NCBI GenBank assembly: GCA_037974665.1
Contig: CM075764.1
Location: forward strand, 84,186,325 to 84,250,324
Direction: 5' to 3'
DNA from: Ehretia macrophylla
Taxonomy: Eukaryota; Streptophyta; Magnoliopsida; Boraginales; Ehretiaceae
Length of the DNA stretch: 64,000 bases
Made by a program: the position numbers and the translations under genes
Shown here: in pieces, positions 36,131 to 47,457 of the stretch
Layout of the letters: each line of letters begins with the position of its first letter
Numbering within the stretch: the first letter of the stretch is position 1
Notes under the pieces: generated by a model
The model's database searches: none
Seen by the model: the letters and a program-made list of their open reading frames with translations, nothing else
Told to the model about the DNA's origin: nothing

Positions 36131-36734
36131 TCCCTTGACTCACAAGATAATCACCCAGAATTGTCTCAAAATATTCCTTTGCATTGTCGATTTTTAACAC
36201 TTGTATTTTTGTTTAGAATTGGGTTTGAACCATAGTGTTAAATTGCCTAAAAATAGGGCCTACTTCTGACTTTTCTTTCATAAGGAACAACCATGTGATT
36301 CTAGTGTGATCATCTACAAATGATACAAACCATCTAGTGCCAGTGACATTTTTTATTCTAGATGGCCCCCACACATCATTGTGAATCATTAAAAAGGGAT
36401 GCGATGATTTGTATGGAAGACTGTGATAAGAACTGTGAACATGCTTTGAAAATTGATACACCTCACATTGAAAAAGTATTGGGTTTTTATTTCTGAACAA
36501 AAATGGAAACAATTTTTGGAGATACAAAAAATTAGGATGACCTAGACGATAGTGCCATAACATGATTGCACTATCCTTATTGGATTTATTATAAGAAACA
36601 AGACTTTTATTAGGCCGACTTTTTGACACAACACATACTGTGTTGTGAGTTTGTCTTCTAAGAGATTCTTCAACTTTTAGAAGGAAAATGCCTAAGTACA
36701 CCTTAGTACTGCCAATCGTCCTCCCCAAATCCAA
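36131..36734 (-). pseudogene. Copia B GAG-pre-integrase and integrase N-terminal half
   Basis: Open piece 36213-36734 has MLWHYRLGHPNFLYLQKL (GAG-pre-integrase His motif), CEVYQFSKH (the zinc-site Cys; the second Cys of the usual CxxC is Tyr-Gln-Phe-like), HNDVWGPSRI with the first catalytic Asp, and FVSFVDDHTRITWLFLMKEKSEV. It stops at 36213; the next codons to 36131 continue IDNAKEYF, the second catalytic Asp region, where copia C then interrupts. The other half is at 25980-26410. Confidence 0.82.
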
Positions 36735-36929
36735 ATCCTGAATTCACACAAATCAAAGAAAAATTTAGCAACACAGTTATGTTCTTTAGTGAGCTTGCTA
36801 ATTGAAAAAAGATTACAATCCAAGTTCGGACATGAAGTACTGATTTTAGAGTCAGGTTCTTTGAAACAATGATAGAACCTGTTCCAACCACTTTGAAAGA
36901 GATCCATCAGCTATTTTTACTGTAATACT

Positions 36930-37379
36930 CTATTGGCATAGATTGTAATTGTTAAAGAGTATGTCATCTCTAGTCATATGATCAAATGCCCCCGAGTCTA
37001 CAATCCACGGACCTGTTTTTCCAGATTTTACAATGAAGGCACTCAAGTAATTACCTTTTTGTGCTAAGGATCCCATTCCAATGGTACTGGGAGAAGGGTT
37101 TTGTTGTGAGAACATCTTTTGCAGTACTTCAAGTTGTTCTTTGCTAAATGGATAGGATTTAGTGATGGAAGATCCTTCGTCAACAAAGACGTGGTTTCCT
37201 CGGCTCTCTTTGTCAGTTGCAGGTCTTGAAGGCTTCTAATCCGCAGGTTTGTCGTGGATTTTCTAGCAATTATCTCGGGAATGACTTGGTTTTGTGCAAT
37301 GATCACACCATGGTCTTCCCTTCTTTTGTCAGCTGCCAATGTTGTGATGGACTCCTCGAGTGGCTAGGGTAGAGTCCTC
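36930..37379 (-). pseudogene. Copia B protease and nucleocapsid region
   Basis: The piece 36930-37115 has GPWIVDSGAFDHMT, the copia DSGA protease motif (the usual third position Thr/Ala is followed by F). Upstream codons (37064-37339) are Lys/Arg-rich and in a different frame, consistent with a frameshifted nucleocapsid tail in which cysteines of a knuckle are not clearly kept. The region joins gag to the integrase part at 36734. Confidence 0.7.
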
Positions 37380-38101
37380 ATTGACTGAAGCGACGGTGGA
37401 TTCTCCAAGAATCACTTTCTTTCTGTTTTTTTCTCGATGAACCTCAGAAAATACATCTCGGGTGCTCGGTAAAGGCTTCATTCCTAGAATTCACCCTCGA
37501 ACCTCATCGAGGTTCTTGTTATGTCCATTAAGAATTTGAACTCTTCTTTTTCACAATTTCTCTAAATTTCTTTGCATTTTTTGTATAGCCCCATTGATGT
37601 TCTTCGAATATGTCCAGTTATTGCCATTGACGAGAGAGAATGTTATAGTATTGAGTGACGGAAAGATCTCTTTGTCAAAGATCATAGAGATTGGTTTCAA
37701 TCTCAAAAATTTCAAAAGTATTCTCTTTGCTGGAGTAGAATTCCTTTGCTGCTTCCCAAATTTCATGTGTCGTACCATAAAGCAAGAAATTCTCGCCAAT
37801 TTCGTTAGTCATCGAATTGACCAGCTAAGACATGACCATGTTGTTTTCTATCTTCCAGTTTTTGAATTTTGGATCATCAACCTTTGGAGGAACGACTTCA
37901 CTAGTGAAATACTCATTTTTTCCTTTTTCTACAGATGTACATCATGACAGATTGTTACTATTGGAGGTAGTTATTCCCATTTAACTTATGTCCAATAATG
38001 GGAAGAGAAAAATTGTCTGACCCGCCATGGTTACTAGTGGCAAGAACTTCGGAACCTGAGGTTCCTTCTGGTGAGCACGAGTTTTCTGTTTCTGTGGCCA
38101 T
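37380..38101 (-). pseudogene. Copia B gag
   Basis: The likely start is ATG at 38099-38101 (MATETENSC), 42 bases inside the primer-binding site. The early segment PIIGHKLNGNNY matches the conserved copia gag opening ('L-G-NY-W'). The piece 37551-37799 retains part of the UBN2-type core, but several frames are needed to read through. It is inactive. Confidence 0.72.
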
Positions 38102-38143
38102 GCCATACTTGGTCATTAGAGAGAGTTTAGAGGTTCAGAGGGT

Positions 38144-38155
38144 GCTCTAGTACCA
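38144..38155 (-). promoter_or_regulatory. Primer-binding site of copia B
   Basis: Minus strand TGGTACTAGAGC directly abuts the 5' LTR. It differs from the initiator tRNA-Met complement TGGTATCAGAGC by two adjacent bases. Confidence 0.75.
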
Positions 38156-38393
38156 TGTGAAAAATTGAGAATGAGTCTGATTATTCTCATTATTTTCTTA
38201 CTGAAATATACACGTATAAATAGCAAGGAATGAGTAAATCACTTCCTGAAATCAAGGAGCTAAGAAATAGGAGAAAACAAAAAAATGGGAATTGGTAAAA
38301 TAATACCCATATCCATTTATTCTATGAAACAAATCAAACTAATTTTTAGCAACTAATCCCTAGAAATCAAATTGCAAATTATGGATTTCCACA
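38156..38393 (-). repeat. 5' LTR of copia B (238 bp)
   Basis: TGTGGAAATCC to TTTTTCACA in element orientation. Followed by gcaac, the target duplication partner of acaac at 22388. Confidence 0.92.
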
Positions 38394-39137
38394 GCAACTA
38401 GTAATCATGAAGTAGACTTTCCATTCTTGGAAAGCGTTTCTATTCTTGACAGTTGGCTGAAAATTGGATTTAGAATATAATTTTTTAATTGGATAGAGCA
38501 TAAGGGCTAAATCATAGCTCTAGCACGCGAGCTTAGGACTGGAACGCATAGGCAAAGGCGCATCTTCTAGCATGGACTCGTGGGGTACAGTGTGAACACA
38601 AGGTAGAAGAGTTTTTCCATTATTATTTTAGAATTAGGATAATTCAAAGTCCTAAACTCTTTCTGACTTGGAATCTGATTTGCACAAAACTACCTAGCAT
38701 AGTTTTACCTATATAAAGGCCCTTACCCCAAGCTCTACAATTGCACCATCTCCTGTGAGATATCTCTCTCTCTCTATGTGTAAGTCTCTCTTAGAGGAAA
38801 CATGAAACATTCTTCTTTTAGTTTAGTTTTGCAAGATCAAGTCCCACAACCTGATCAACGCTTTAGCTAGGATTTGACATTGGAGGGAAGATCAAAGTTC
38901 GAGGAATGGAAACTTGCTCTTAGGCGTATGGAGCTTTGTTCCAAAGGTAGATTTTTTCAAGTTCTGTTTTTGCGAACTAACAAGTATTCCAAAAAAAACT
39001 ATAACTTTAATTTTTAAACTATGAATTGTTTCATGTGTTATTGGTTTTAAACATCCATGCATGAATATTTCTGCCTTATTCTTATCTTAATTAGCTTAAG
39101 ATAGAATTTTATTCATGTGATATAATGTTTTCCTTCA
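38394..39137 (+). repeat. 5' LTR of copia A, right part
   Basis: Resumes the A LTR at 'gcaactagtaatcatga' after copia B and ends ttttccttca before the primer-binding site. It has a TATA-type promoter core 'cctatataaaggccc' (about 38707-38721) and the transcript leader region after it. Confidence 0.85.
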
Positions 39138-39138
39138 G

Positions 39139-39151
39139 TGGTATTAGAGCC
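39139..39151 (+). promoter_or_regulatory. Primer-binding site of copia A
   Basis: TGGTATTAGAGCC, one base inside the 5' LTR; one mismatch to the initiator tRNA-Met complement. Confidence 0.82.
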
Positions 39152-40119
39152 ACTTCGAATTAAACCATAAAATAGTTGAGAAGTTTAATTAAATTCATTA
39201 AAAACAGAGAAATTAGGCAGCTTCTCTATTAGAACACTAAAATTTTGGAAAATTTAGATTTATTATTTGCTATTTAAGGCAATCCTATATATAAAGGTTA
39301 AGCTTTAGATAGTCAAGTTTATAATTAATCTAGATTTAGGCTAGTTCTTGAAGGTCTAAAGATTAATTAATTAAAGATTGAAATTGGTTAGGAAAAATAC
39401 TAAGATGACTATTTTACCTTAGAAACCTAGACTTGACTTGAGACTTAAGAAAACCTTACCTATGGTTAGGTAAATAACACAAATTTAGGTTTATGTGATT
39501 TAAAATAGTATACTTAAAGGTTTTAGACAAAATGATTATAGGCTTTAATCTAGCTTTTTGGAAGAAACTGGAATTAAGTATTAAAGAAAATCACATGAAT
39601 AGAAACCCTTAGGCCAAATAATTGAATAGGAGAGGGAACTAGTAAAGCCTATGGTTTTCTATGTCTGGATCATGTTAAAGGATAATGCCACATTGTCTTA
39701 CCATGCGGTATGCTCCCTTCAGAGGGTGAAATCATGCCTAGATTTAGTGGAATGATCTAAAATTATGAGTTCACATAAAAGATATTAGTGGAACAACCAC
39801 CCCATCAATGGAGTTCTAGGCTATAGATCACCTTATAGAAATTGATGAGAATAACCTCCCCATCAGAGGCTCAAGTCGGAATACTCTAAGGAACCTTATA
39901 AGGAATAGTATTTACACTCGACTCGAGATAGGTACCATCTTCCCTATGAAGTGAGTGCTATCGGGTCTTGAGAAGTCAACATATAAGTGATAGGGTTGTT
40001 ACTATAATACTAATCATAGTTTAAAGGGTCATCTATGCTATACATATGCATTCATGAGTTCCTTTGTTATCTTTTCTCATGCATGCTATATATGTATTGC
40101 ATAAATATCCAGAAAGATG
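39152..40119 (+). other. Untranslated leader of copia A
   Basis: About 1 kb of AT-rich sequence between the primer-binding site and gag. No conserved frame is visible. Confidence 0.55.
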
Positions 40120-40870
40120 ACGGGGATTCTTTCAGTCCTTTGTTAACTATTCTCACGAATGATAAGTTGACAGGCCAATTTTTTAATGACTGAAAGAGAA
40201 AGTTGGACATAATGCTCGCAACGAATAAATACAAGTTTGTCTTGACCCAACCCTGTTCTTAGATAAAGGGCCAATTCTTCTGATACCTAACATGAGGCCC
40301 ATTACTAGTGGCAAAAGGAAGATGGCATGGAAAAAGGCTATATGCTAGCCTCTATGTCTAACATGTTGGGATACCAACATGAGAACATAGTCACTAATGT
40401 TTGAAATCATGACCTCATTGGCTGAGATGTTCTCAAACAAAAGCAGGCCTTTTCGAGTAGAATGCAATGAGGGAGATCATGACAACCAAGATGGCTGAGG
40501 GGTCGTCCATTTGGGAACATGTTCTCAAGATTATTGACAACTTCAACATTGCTAAAATATTGGGGGCCCAAATTGACATTATAAGTAAGATGGACACAAT
40601 TCCCGAGACATTGCCAGAATCCTTATCCCAGTTGAAGCTCAATATAGGCCAAATAAACATGGGGCTTCCTAGAGCTATTGGAAGAGCTTCAGGCAGCTGA
40701 AGCCATCATGCAGCCTAAGGCTCAAGCCTATGTAGCCCAAGCTACTTCTTTTGGACTTAAGCCTTAAAATGAAGGTTTAAAGAAGAAGGGTAAGGGGAAA
40801 ACTGTAAGGGCAAGGGGCAGTAAGGTAGTGGGAGGCGAAGGAAGTAGAAGAACAGCTAAGCCATAAAATT
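40120..40870 (+). pseudogene. Copia A gag remnant
   Basis: A readable piece (40467-40700) has AEGSSIWEHVLKIIDNFNIAK and ETLPESLSQLKLNIGQINM, part of the UBN2-like gag core. It matches copia D at 14161-14391 closely. The stretch 40780-40860 is Lys/Gly-rich like a basic gag tail, but a zinc knuckle is not visible. Many stops break the frame. Confidence 0.7.
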
Positions 40871-41820
40871 TAGAAGAGTCTACTGATAGAGTTTTTATTT
40901 CGAACAATATTTATTATGTTGCAGATATGCTAAAGAATCTCATTTTAGTTTCGCAACTAATTAATAGTAGTTTTGTTGTTAATTTCTATACTGACTTTGT
41001 TATTAGTATAAATAGAAAGTTTATTTGTTCTGGTAGAATGCATGATAATTTGTTCTATCTTTATCATATCTCCAACATGTTTAATGTGGAAACTGAATGC
41101 TCTAATTCTGTTAAAAGGAAGATTTCATCCACCAATGACACATACTTGTGACACCTATGTCCGGGGTCATATAAACCTAAACAAGATTCAGAGGTTGGTC
41201 GGGGATAAGCCCTTAGGCTCATTAGATCTCAAACCATTGGCTCATTGTGAATCTTGCCTCAAGGGGAAAATGACCAAAAGGCCATTTTCTTCTAAAAGGC
41301 ATAGGGCAAGTGAAGTGTTGGATTAGTGCACACTGATGTGTGTGATGGACCCATGAGCATACTAGCTCGTGGAGGTTTTAATACCTCTTGGGTGAGTTCA
41401 AAGATTATCTCACACAACAAGGAATAGTGTCTCAGTTGACTACACAAAATGGTGTATCTGAGAGATAAAATCAGACACTCCTAGATATGGTGAGATCAAT
41501 GATGTGTCATGCGACTCTACCTATATCTTTTTTGGGGGTATGCCTTAGAGATAACAACATACATCTTGAACCTAGTATCTTTTAAATTGGTACCTAAGAC
41601 ATCTTATGAGTTGTAGACAAGCCGCAAACCCAGTTTAAGACACATCCACATTTGGGGATGTCCAGCTTATGTACTGAACAACTCCGTTTCTAAGCTAGAG
41701 TCAAGGTTTGAGATGTGCCATTTTATAGGATATCCTAAGGGAACAAGAGGTGGAATTTTCTATAATCCTAAGGAGCAAAAGGTGCTAATCAGTACTCATG
41801 CTAGATACTTGTAGGATGAT
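40870..41820 (+). pseudogene. Copia A protease tail and integrase remnant
   Basis: Piece 40927-41151 (MLKNLILVSQL...GRMHDNLFYL) follows the protease in this family. Piece 41042-41326 has GHINLNKIQRL, CESCLKGKMTKRPF of the GAG-pre-integrase zinc site. Further on, fragments 'HTDVCDGPMS' and, around 41640-41780, the integrase C-terminal 'HIHIWGCPAYVL' type block are readable with shifts. The core between about 41370 and 41460 is shortened. Confidence 0.72.
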
Positions 41821-42049
41821 AGTATAATCCATCAGGAGCTAAATTTAGAAACTACACTAGAGGACGTTTCTCTGATACTTTCATTACATCTGTACCTATA
41901 ACCGAATCAGCAAATAATCAACAAATTCTCCTAAGTACCTCGGAGTCTCGTCGTAGGAGGATATCGAAACAACTAGATCGATATTATGGAGAGTCTTTCG
42001 AGGCAGTCTTTGATCATCAGGTTGACGATCCCACTAGATCCAATAAAGT

Positions 42050-42870
42050 AGTAACGGATGTAGATGCAGACTATTGGTACAAGGCCATAGAATCTGAGTT
42101 GGAATCCATGTATTCGAACAAAGTCTGGGATCTTGTAGTTGCACTTGAAGAGGGTAAACCCATAGGGTGCAAATGGGTCTACAAGAGAAAAAGAAGAGTG
42201 GACAAGAAGGTGGAAACCTTCAAAGCAAGGCTAGTGGCTAAATGATACACTATGAATTAGGGTATTAACTTTGAGGAAACTTTCTCATCAGTAGCCATGC
42301 TAACGTCCATAAGAATTCTCTTAGTCATCGCTTGTCATTATGACTACGAAATATGATAGATGGACATCAAGACTGTATTCTTTAACGAGAATCTTGATAA
42401 AAGCATCTACATGATGCAACAAGATGGGTTTACTGTCAAAGGCCAGGAGAATATTGTATGTAAGCTTAAGAGGTCCATTCATGGACTTAAGCAAGCATCT
42501 AGGGTATGGAATATTCATTTCAATGAAACGATCAAAGCCTTTGGTTTTGAGCAGAACATTGATGAACCATGTATGTAGAAGAAGAAGGATAGTCATGCTG
42601 TAGCATTTCGTGTCCTTTATGTGGCTGATATCTTACTAATAGGGGACAATGTAGGGATGTAGTCTATAAAGGTTTGGCTGTCTTCTCAATTTCAAAAAAA
42701 GGACTTGGGAGAAGCTAGCTACGTTCTATGGATTAAACTCCTGCATGATCGTAAGAAAAAAGTACTAGCATTATCCCAAGCTACAAATGTTGAGAAGATA
42801 CTGGTCAAGTTTAACAGTCAACACTTCAAAAAAGGTTTATTTCCCTCCAAGCATGGAGTTCCTCTTTCTC
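42050..42870 (+). pseudogene. Copia A reverse transcriptase with mutated catalytic box
   Basis: Segments in order: 'GCKWVYKRK' (about 42165-42190), 'FKARLVAK' ending in a stop (42218-42245), 'MDIKTVFFNENLDKSIYMM' (42360 onward), 'KRSIHGLKQASRVW', and the catalytic region reading LYVADILLIGDN at 42615-42650. The usual YVDD is YVAD here (codons 42618-42629), so the first catalytic aspartate is lost. Stops and shifts are present as well. Confidence 0.8.
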
Positions 42871-42899
42871 GAGATTAGTGTTCCAAAACTTCTGATGAG

Positions 42900-43526
42900 G
42901 AAGAGAGCATGAGATAGATTCCATATGCATCAATAGTAGGCAGTCTCATATATGCCATGTTAAGTACTATACTAGATATCTGCTTTGCTATTGGCATGGT
43001 TAGTCGATATCAGTCAAACCCAGGACAAACTCACTAGGTAGCAGTCAAACATATATTCAAGTATCTCCGAAGAACGACAGATTATATGCTTGTCTACCGA
43101 GTTCAGGATCTGACATCGTTGGCATACACAGACTCAGATTCTACCATAAAAGCTGAGTGAATGATGCCATCAGAAGCTGCTAAAGAAGGTATTTAGCTGA
43201 GGAGAGAGATAGCTCACTTAGATCAATCATTCAAGGCCTTGTTAGAGTTGGGAGTTGTGCCTACCGTAGAAAAACCCATAGTCATGAATTATGATAACAG
43301 TAGAGTGGTAGCACAAAGTAAAGAGCCAAGGAATCATAGAAAAGACAAACACATTGAGAGAAAATATCACTTAATCCGAAAATTCATCCAAAGAGAACAC
43401 ACAGTGGTAGATAAAATTGCCTTTACAAATAACTTAGCATATCATTTTACTAAGACTCTTACGGAGAAGGTCTTTTTTGTTCATGTTAAGTCCATGGGAG
43501 TTAAGTTGTCAGGTAACAACTACTAG
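42900..43526 (+). pseudogene. Copia A RNase H remnant
   Basis: The beginning 'PYASIVGSLIYAML' type segment (about 42920-42965) is followed by a gap. Then the 43239-43526 piece has MLELGVVPTVEKPIVMNYDN, KEPRNHRKDKHIERKYHLIRKF and the terminal block. The STxEAE segment near 43140-43170 is degraded. It ends about 35 bases before the 3' LTR. Confidence 0.78.
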
Positions 43527-43546
43527 TATAGCCTAGTAATCTTTCG

Positions 43547-43560
43547 TGCAAGTGGGAGTT
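43547..43560 (+). promoter_or_regulatory. Polypurine tract of copia A
   Basis: gcaagtgggagttt directly precedes the 3' LTR start TGTTGGAATTAGGG at 43561. Confidence 0.75.
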
Positions 43561-45449
43561 TGTTGGAATTAGGGTATGCCTAAAAGACCACTAGTACAAT
43601 GTCATCGATGTATCTGGATATTTGCAACGTTTGATTAGTGTCATCTTACTTTTATGAGCATGTTTCTCTCTTATGTGGTTGATTTATATATAAGGTCCTT
43701 GCTTCAAGTGTTGACTTGGGTACGTTGTGGTTATGTATAGAAGGTCCAAGTCATGGTTACTTGTTAAGTGAAATGTTGTCCGTAACTAAGTAGTAGAGCT
43801 GGACACTCTACTATGGTAGAAGTTATTGTGAATAATTCCCTTTACAGAAGGGTGATCTATCTTGATCATGGATCAGGTTCCAGACTTACTTCACTTATCC
43901 ATGTGTATGCATTGGACAGGCCACCGTAGGTGTGATCTCTAAATAAGTACTATCACAGAAAGAGATTACTTATACCTACTAGCTACTAAGTGGGTCAGTG
44001 CTCTTAATCTTGAGCATATGTGGAAGAACAGATGAAATCAAGTTCTTGCACTTTGAGTCACTATGGGTGAGATCTTGTTTGGGTCAATAGCTCCGTGGTT
44101 TGGGTGTCTAGACTTGATTAAAAGGTACATGCGTAAGCGATAAGGAATCCATACAATAATCACTCCCTTAGAATGATCTGGGTTGATCATCCTAAATCTA
44201 TGTATAGTAATACAATTTGTGTACTGTATTGGTTGTTACACTTATGGGTAGCTCCCATGTTCAAGTGGATAACTTCTAGAGAATGGTTAGATTATGGGTT
44301 AGAGGTTCTAAGGAGAAAGATGTAGTAAAAAAGGTGATAGTACGAGCTAAAAACTTGTTTTGGCTATGAGTGAGTAAAGAGGGGCAATGTGGTCATTATC
44401 ACTTGGTTGGTCTAAAGACTGAGTGTCAAATGTTCTTATGACTAACTCTTGTACATACAGTAATTATCCTGTAATGCAACCATAATCTTTTAGTGGAATA
44501 GATTAAGGTCAAAGAGGAAAAATGTTGCTAGAGACTAGCAATGGCATTTTGGTCATTTTTAATATAAAGATAATTATATCTTTGGTCCCCCTTCTAGCCA
44601 TTTACCTTATTAGTGTCATTACTAAACTTGGGTGTTGCTAAATATGAGAGAGAATAAAATCCATTGCCAACTAGTAATCATGAACTAGACTTTATATTCT
44701 TGGAAAGAGTTTCTATTCTTGACAATTGGCTAAAAATTGGATTTAGAATATAACTATTTAATTGGATAGAGTATCAAGGCTGGACCATGGCTCTAGCACG
44801 TGAGCCTAGGCTTGGAACGCATAGGCCTAGGCATCTCTCCTAGCTTGGACACGTGGGGTACAGTATGAACGTAAGGTGGAAGAGTTTTTCCATTATTATT
44901 TTGGAATTAGGATAATTCAAAGTCCTAAACTCTTTCTAACTTAGAATCTGATTTGCACATAACTACCTAGCATGGTTTTACCTATAAATCTGATTTGCAC
45001 AAAAATACCTAGCATGGTTTTACCTATATAAAGGCTCTTACCCCAAGCTCTACAATTGCACCATCTCTTTTGAGATCTCTTTCCCTCTCCACGTGTAAAC
45101 CTCTCTTAGAGGAAACACGAAACCCTCTTCTTTTAGTTTAGTTTTGCAAGATTAAGTCCCACAACCTGATAACCGCTTTAGCTAGGATTTGGCATAGGAG
45201 AAAATATCAAAGTTCAAGGAATGGAAGCTTGCTCTTAGGCGTGTGGAGCTTTGTTCCAAAGGTAAAGTTTTTCAAGTTCTGTTTTTGCGAACTAACAGGT
45301 ATTCCAAAAAACTATAGCTTTAATTTTTTAACTATGAACTATTTCATGTGTTATTGGTTTTAAAGATACATGCATGAATATTTCCGCCTTATTCTTGTCT
45401 TAACTAGCTTAAGATAAATTTGATTAATGTGATATAACATTTTCCTTCA
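43561..45449 (+). repeat. 3' LTR of copia A (1889 bp)
   Basis: TGTTGGAATTAGGG to ttttccttca, collinear with the split 5' LTR. It holds a 42-base tandem duplication (44945-45028) just upstream of 'tatataaagg' that the 5' LTR lacks. Flanked by agtac. Confidence 0.88.
44945..45028. repeat. 42-base tandem duplication upstream of LTR TATA box
   Basis: Two copies of 'aatctgatttgcacaNAAnTACCTAGCATGG...ttttacctat' with a period of 42. The 5' LTR (near 38670-38712) has one copy. Confidence 0.85.
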
Positions 45450-45454
45450 AGTAC

Positions 45455-45590
45455 AACAACTACCAATTAGAGGCCACGAGACTAATGGAAAATAGACCAT
45501 GGGACCTACTTTGAAGAAGCTTTTTGTATGGCACATGCAAGATAACAATGGGAAGTTCATAAACGAACACACATGTAGATAGCATGCATT
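45455..45590. other. Right flank of copia A
   Basis: About 135 bases between the A target duplication and the next LTR insertion. It may continue the sequence interrupted at 21249. Confidence 0.35.
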
Positions 45591-47449
45591 TGTTGGGATT
45601 AGTATGCCCAAAAGCTAACTGGCATGTGATATTTCAGTTACATTGGATACATGTTTGTGATCATTTATATTCTCTCTATCATATGTGTAATTTCTCGTGT
45701 AGAGGTCCTTGAACCACAAATGTATGGCTCAGGTGCACGGTATCCGAGCATAAAAGGTCTAAGCCATAGACACTTAGTTCTAGATTTAGTTCAAAACTAG
45801 TTGGTGGATTTAGACACTTTATCAAGGTCTAAGTTATAGTGAGATAGTCTCCTGTGAAGGGTGACCTACCTTGGTCATTGGTAGATTTCCAAACTAAGCT
45901 TCACTAGTGTGTGTGTGTGTATGTCACACATTGAATGGACCCAAGAGGTATGATCTCTCAATAGGTACTATCAAAGATAGAGATCAAAATATACCTCATG
46001 CTACTAAGTGATCAATATTCTTAATCTTGAGCATATATGGATAAACTGAAGAAATCAGATTCATGTACTTTGATGCATCATGGGTGAGACCTCAAATTTG
46101 GGTCAACAGCTCTGTGTGTTAGGCATATAGGTGTGACTAATTGGGACATGTGTATACAATATAGAATCCATGCAATCGTGAGATGGGTTAATCGTTCCTT
46201 TGTGATAATCCAGAAAAACATCCTAATTTAAGCTTAGTGATGTATTCTAGGAGTACGTTGGATATTAGCTTGAGAGTCGCTCCCTAGATCAAGTGTTCTA
46301 TATTCGGAGGGTGGTTAGTACAAGAATTAGATGTCCCAAAGAGAAGGTACAATCAAGGAAGAGATAGTACAGTAAAGTCTTTCTTCATTGTGAGTATTAC
46401 ATAGAGGGGTATTTTGGTCATTCTACTTATTAGGTCGAAGAGAAAGGTCGTACATAGTATGATGAGCTTCTGTGAAGACATCTTGGAGTACAGCCATAAC
46501 TTTTTAGTTGAATAAGTCAAGGTTGAAAAGTCAAAATATGCTATGGGGTTAGCAGGGACTTTTTGGTCTTTTCAGTAGCCAAGTTGTTTATGTCTTTTGG
46601 TCCTTCTTTTAACCTACTTCCTTCAAGATGTTGTCAATATTTTCTAGCTATTGCTTGTACATTTAGAGACTTGCTAAATTTAATATCCAACTACAACTAG
46701 AATTCCTATTTAGGAAAAGACTTCCTATTTTGTGTAAGAATTTCTGATTTGGAATTGTTGGGATGTATTTGGGAACTAAGAATAATTAATTTAGAAAAAT
46801 AATGCATAGATGAGCAGTCACACGTGTACCACACATGTAGAGCCAAGAGAGAAGCGCAGGTTTGGGTTAGAGTTTCCAAAAGATGTGTTAGTTGGATTAT
46901 GATAGATTTTTTACAATACAAGATTCATTAAAATGTCCAGATATATTCCTTTTGGGATTGTGACACTTTTCCCTAATCCAATTGGATTTCATATTTCTAA
47001 CCTTTTTAGCATCTATAAAGGAGCTATCATTTACCCTAAACAGACACATACACGCAAGAAAGAAAGAAAAAATAAGATTTCTCTCTCATCTCTCTCTTAA
47101 GAACTCTAGAGCTAGTAGAAATATTAAAAGAAGATTCCCACAAATCTTCATATCATCTTTAAGTAGGAAGAAGGTCATAGATGAAAAAATCAAGAGGTGT
47201 TATTCATCCCAATCAAGGTTGAATTTGGTATTTTTCGTTAAGTCCTTAAGCTAACGAATCTAGGTAACAAATTCTTTTAGTTGATAAATTTAATCTTTAC
47301 ACAATAAGAATTCACATGCTAGTTTCGTTTATGTAAAAGTTCTTCTTAAAATTTTGTGATTTGATCCTAGATAAGCATGATATTATGTTTCCACCGCGTT
47401 TAAAATTTTTAAACACCATAGTATATCTAAATAGCATTCACCTTTAGCA
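45591..47449 (+). repeat. Copia solo LTR (same family as 8358-9410)
   Basis: Starts TGTTGGGATTAGTATGCCC and follows the block order of the A-family LTRs, including 'gggttagcagggactttttggtcttttcag...gtcttttggtccttctttt' (about 46550-46610) and a TATA region 'catctataaaggagc' near 47010. If it ends at tttagca (47449) it has TG..CA ends and is flanked on both sides by catgcatt (45583-45590 and 47450-47457). An alternative end near 47393 ('atgtttcca') matches the A LTR terminus. Eight bases is longer than the usual copia duplication of five. No internal coding region follows. Confidence 0.65.
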
Positions 47450-47457
47450 CATGCATT

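Larger units (their letters stand above)
22393..38393 (-). mobile_element. Ty1/copia retrotransposon 'B', nested in copia A
   Basis: Both LTRs are 238 bp (38156-38393 and 22393-22630), start TGTGGAAATCC and end TTTTTCACA in element orientation. The flanks are acaac (22388-22392) and gcaac (38394-38398), a target duplication with one mismatch, exactly splitting the A LTR. The order on the minus strand is primer-binding site, gag, protease, integrase (interrupted by copia C), RT (preceded by a solo-LTR-like insert) and RNase H. The LTRs differ at about 15 of 238 positions. The coding region has frameshifts and stops. Net length without inserts is about 5.1 kb, normal for copia. Confidence 0.9.
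21250..45449 (+). mobile_element. Ty1/copia retrotransposon 'A', host of the nested insertions
   Basis: The element has a 5' LTR split into 21250-22392 and 38394-39137, a primer-binding site (39139-39151), decayed gag-pol (about 40120-43526), a polypurine tract and a 3' LTR (43561-45449). Flanking five-base sequences are agtaa (21245-21249) and agtac (45450-45454), a target duplication with one mismatch. The first ~123 bases of the two LTRs differ at about 14 positions, so it is the oldest layer of the nest. The net element is about 8.2 kb without the 16-kb copia B insert. Its gag and RNase H are close to copia D. Confidence 0.88.

Noticed and set aside
44945-45028. CRISPR-like direct repeats
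   Set aside because: Only two adjacent units with no spacers, in a plant retrotransposon LTR; no array elsewhere in the window.
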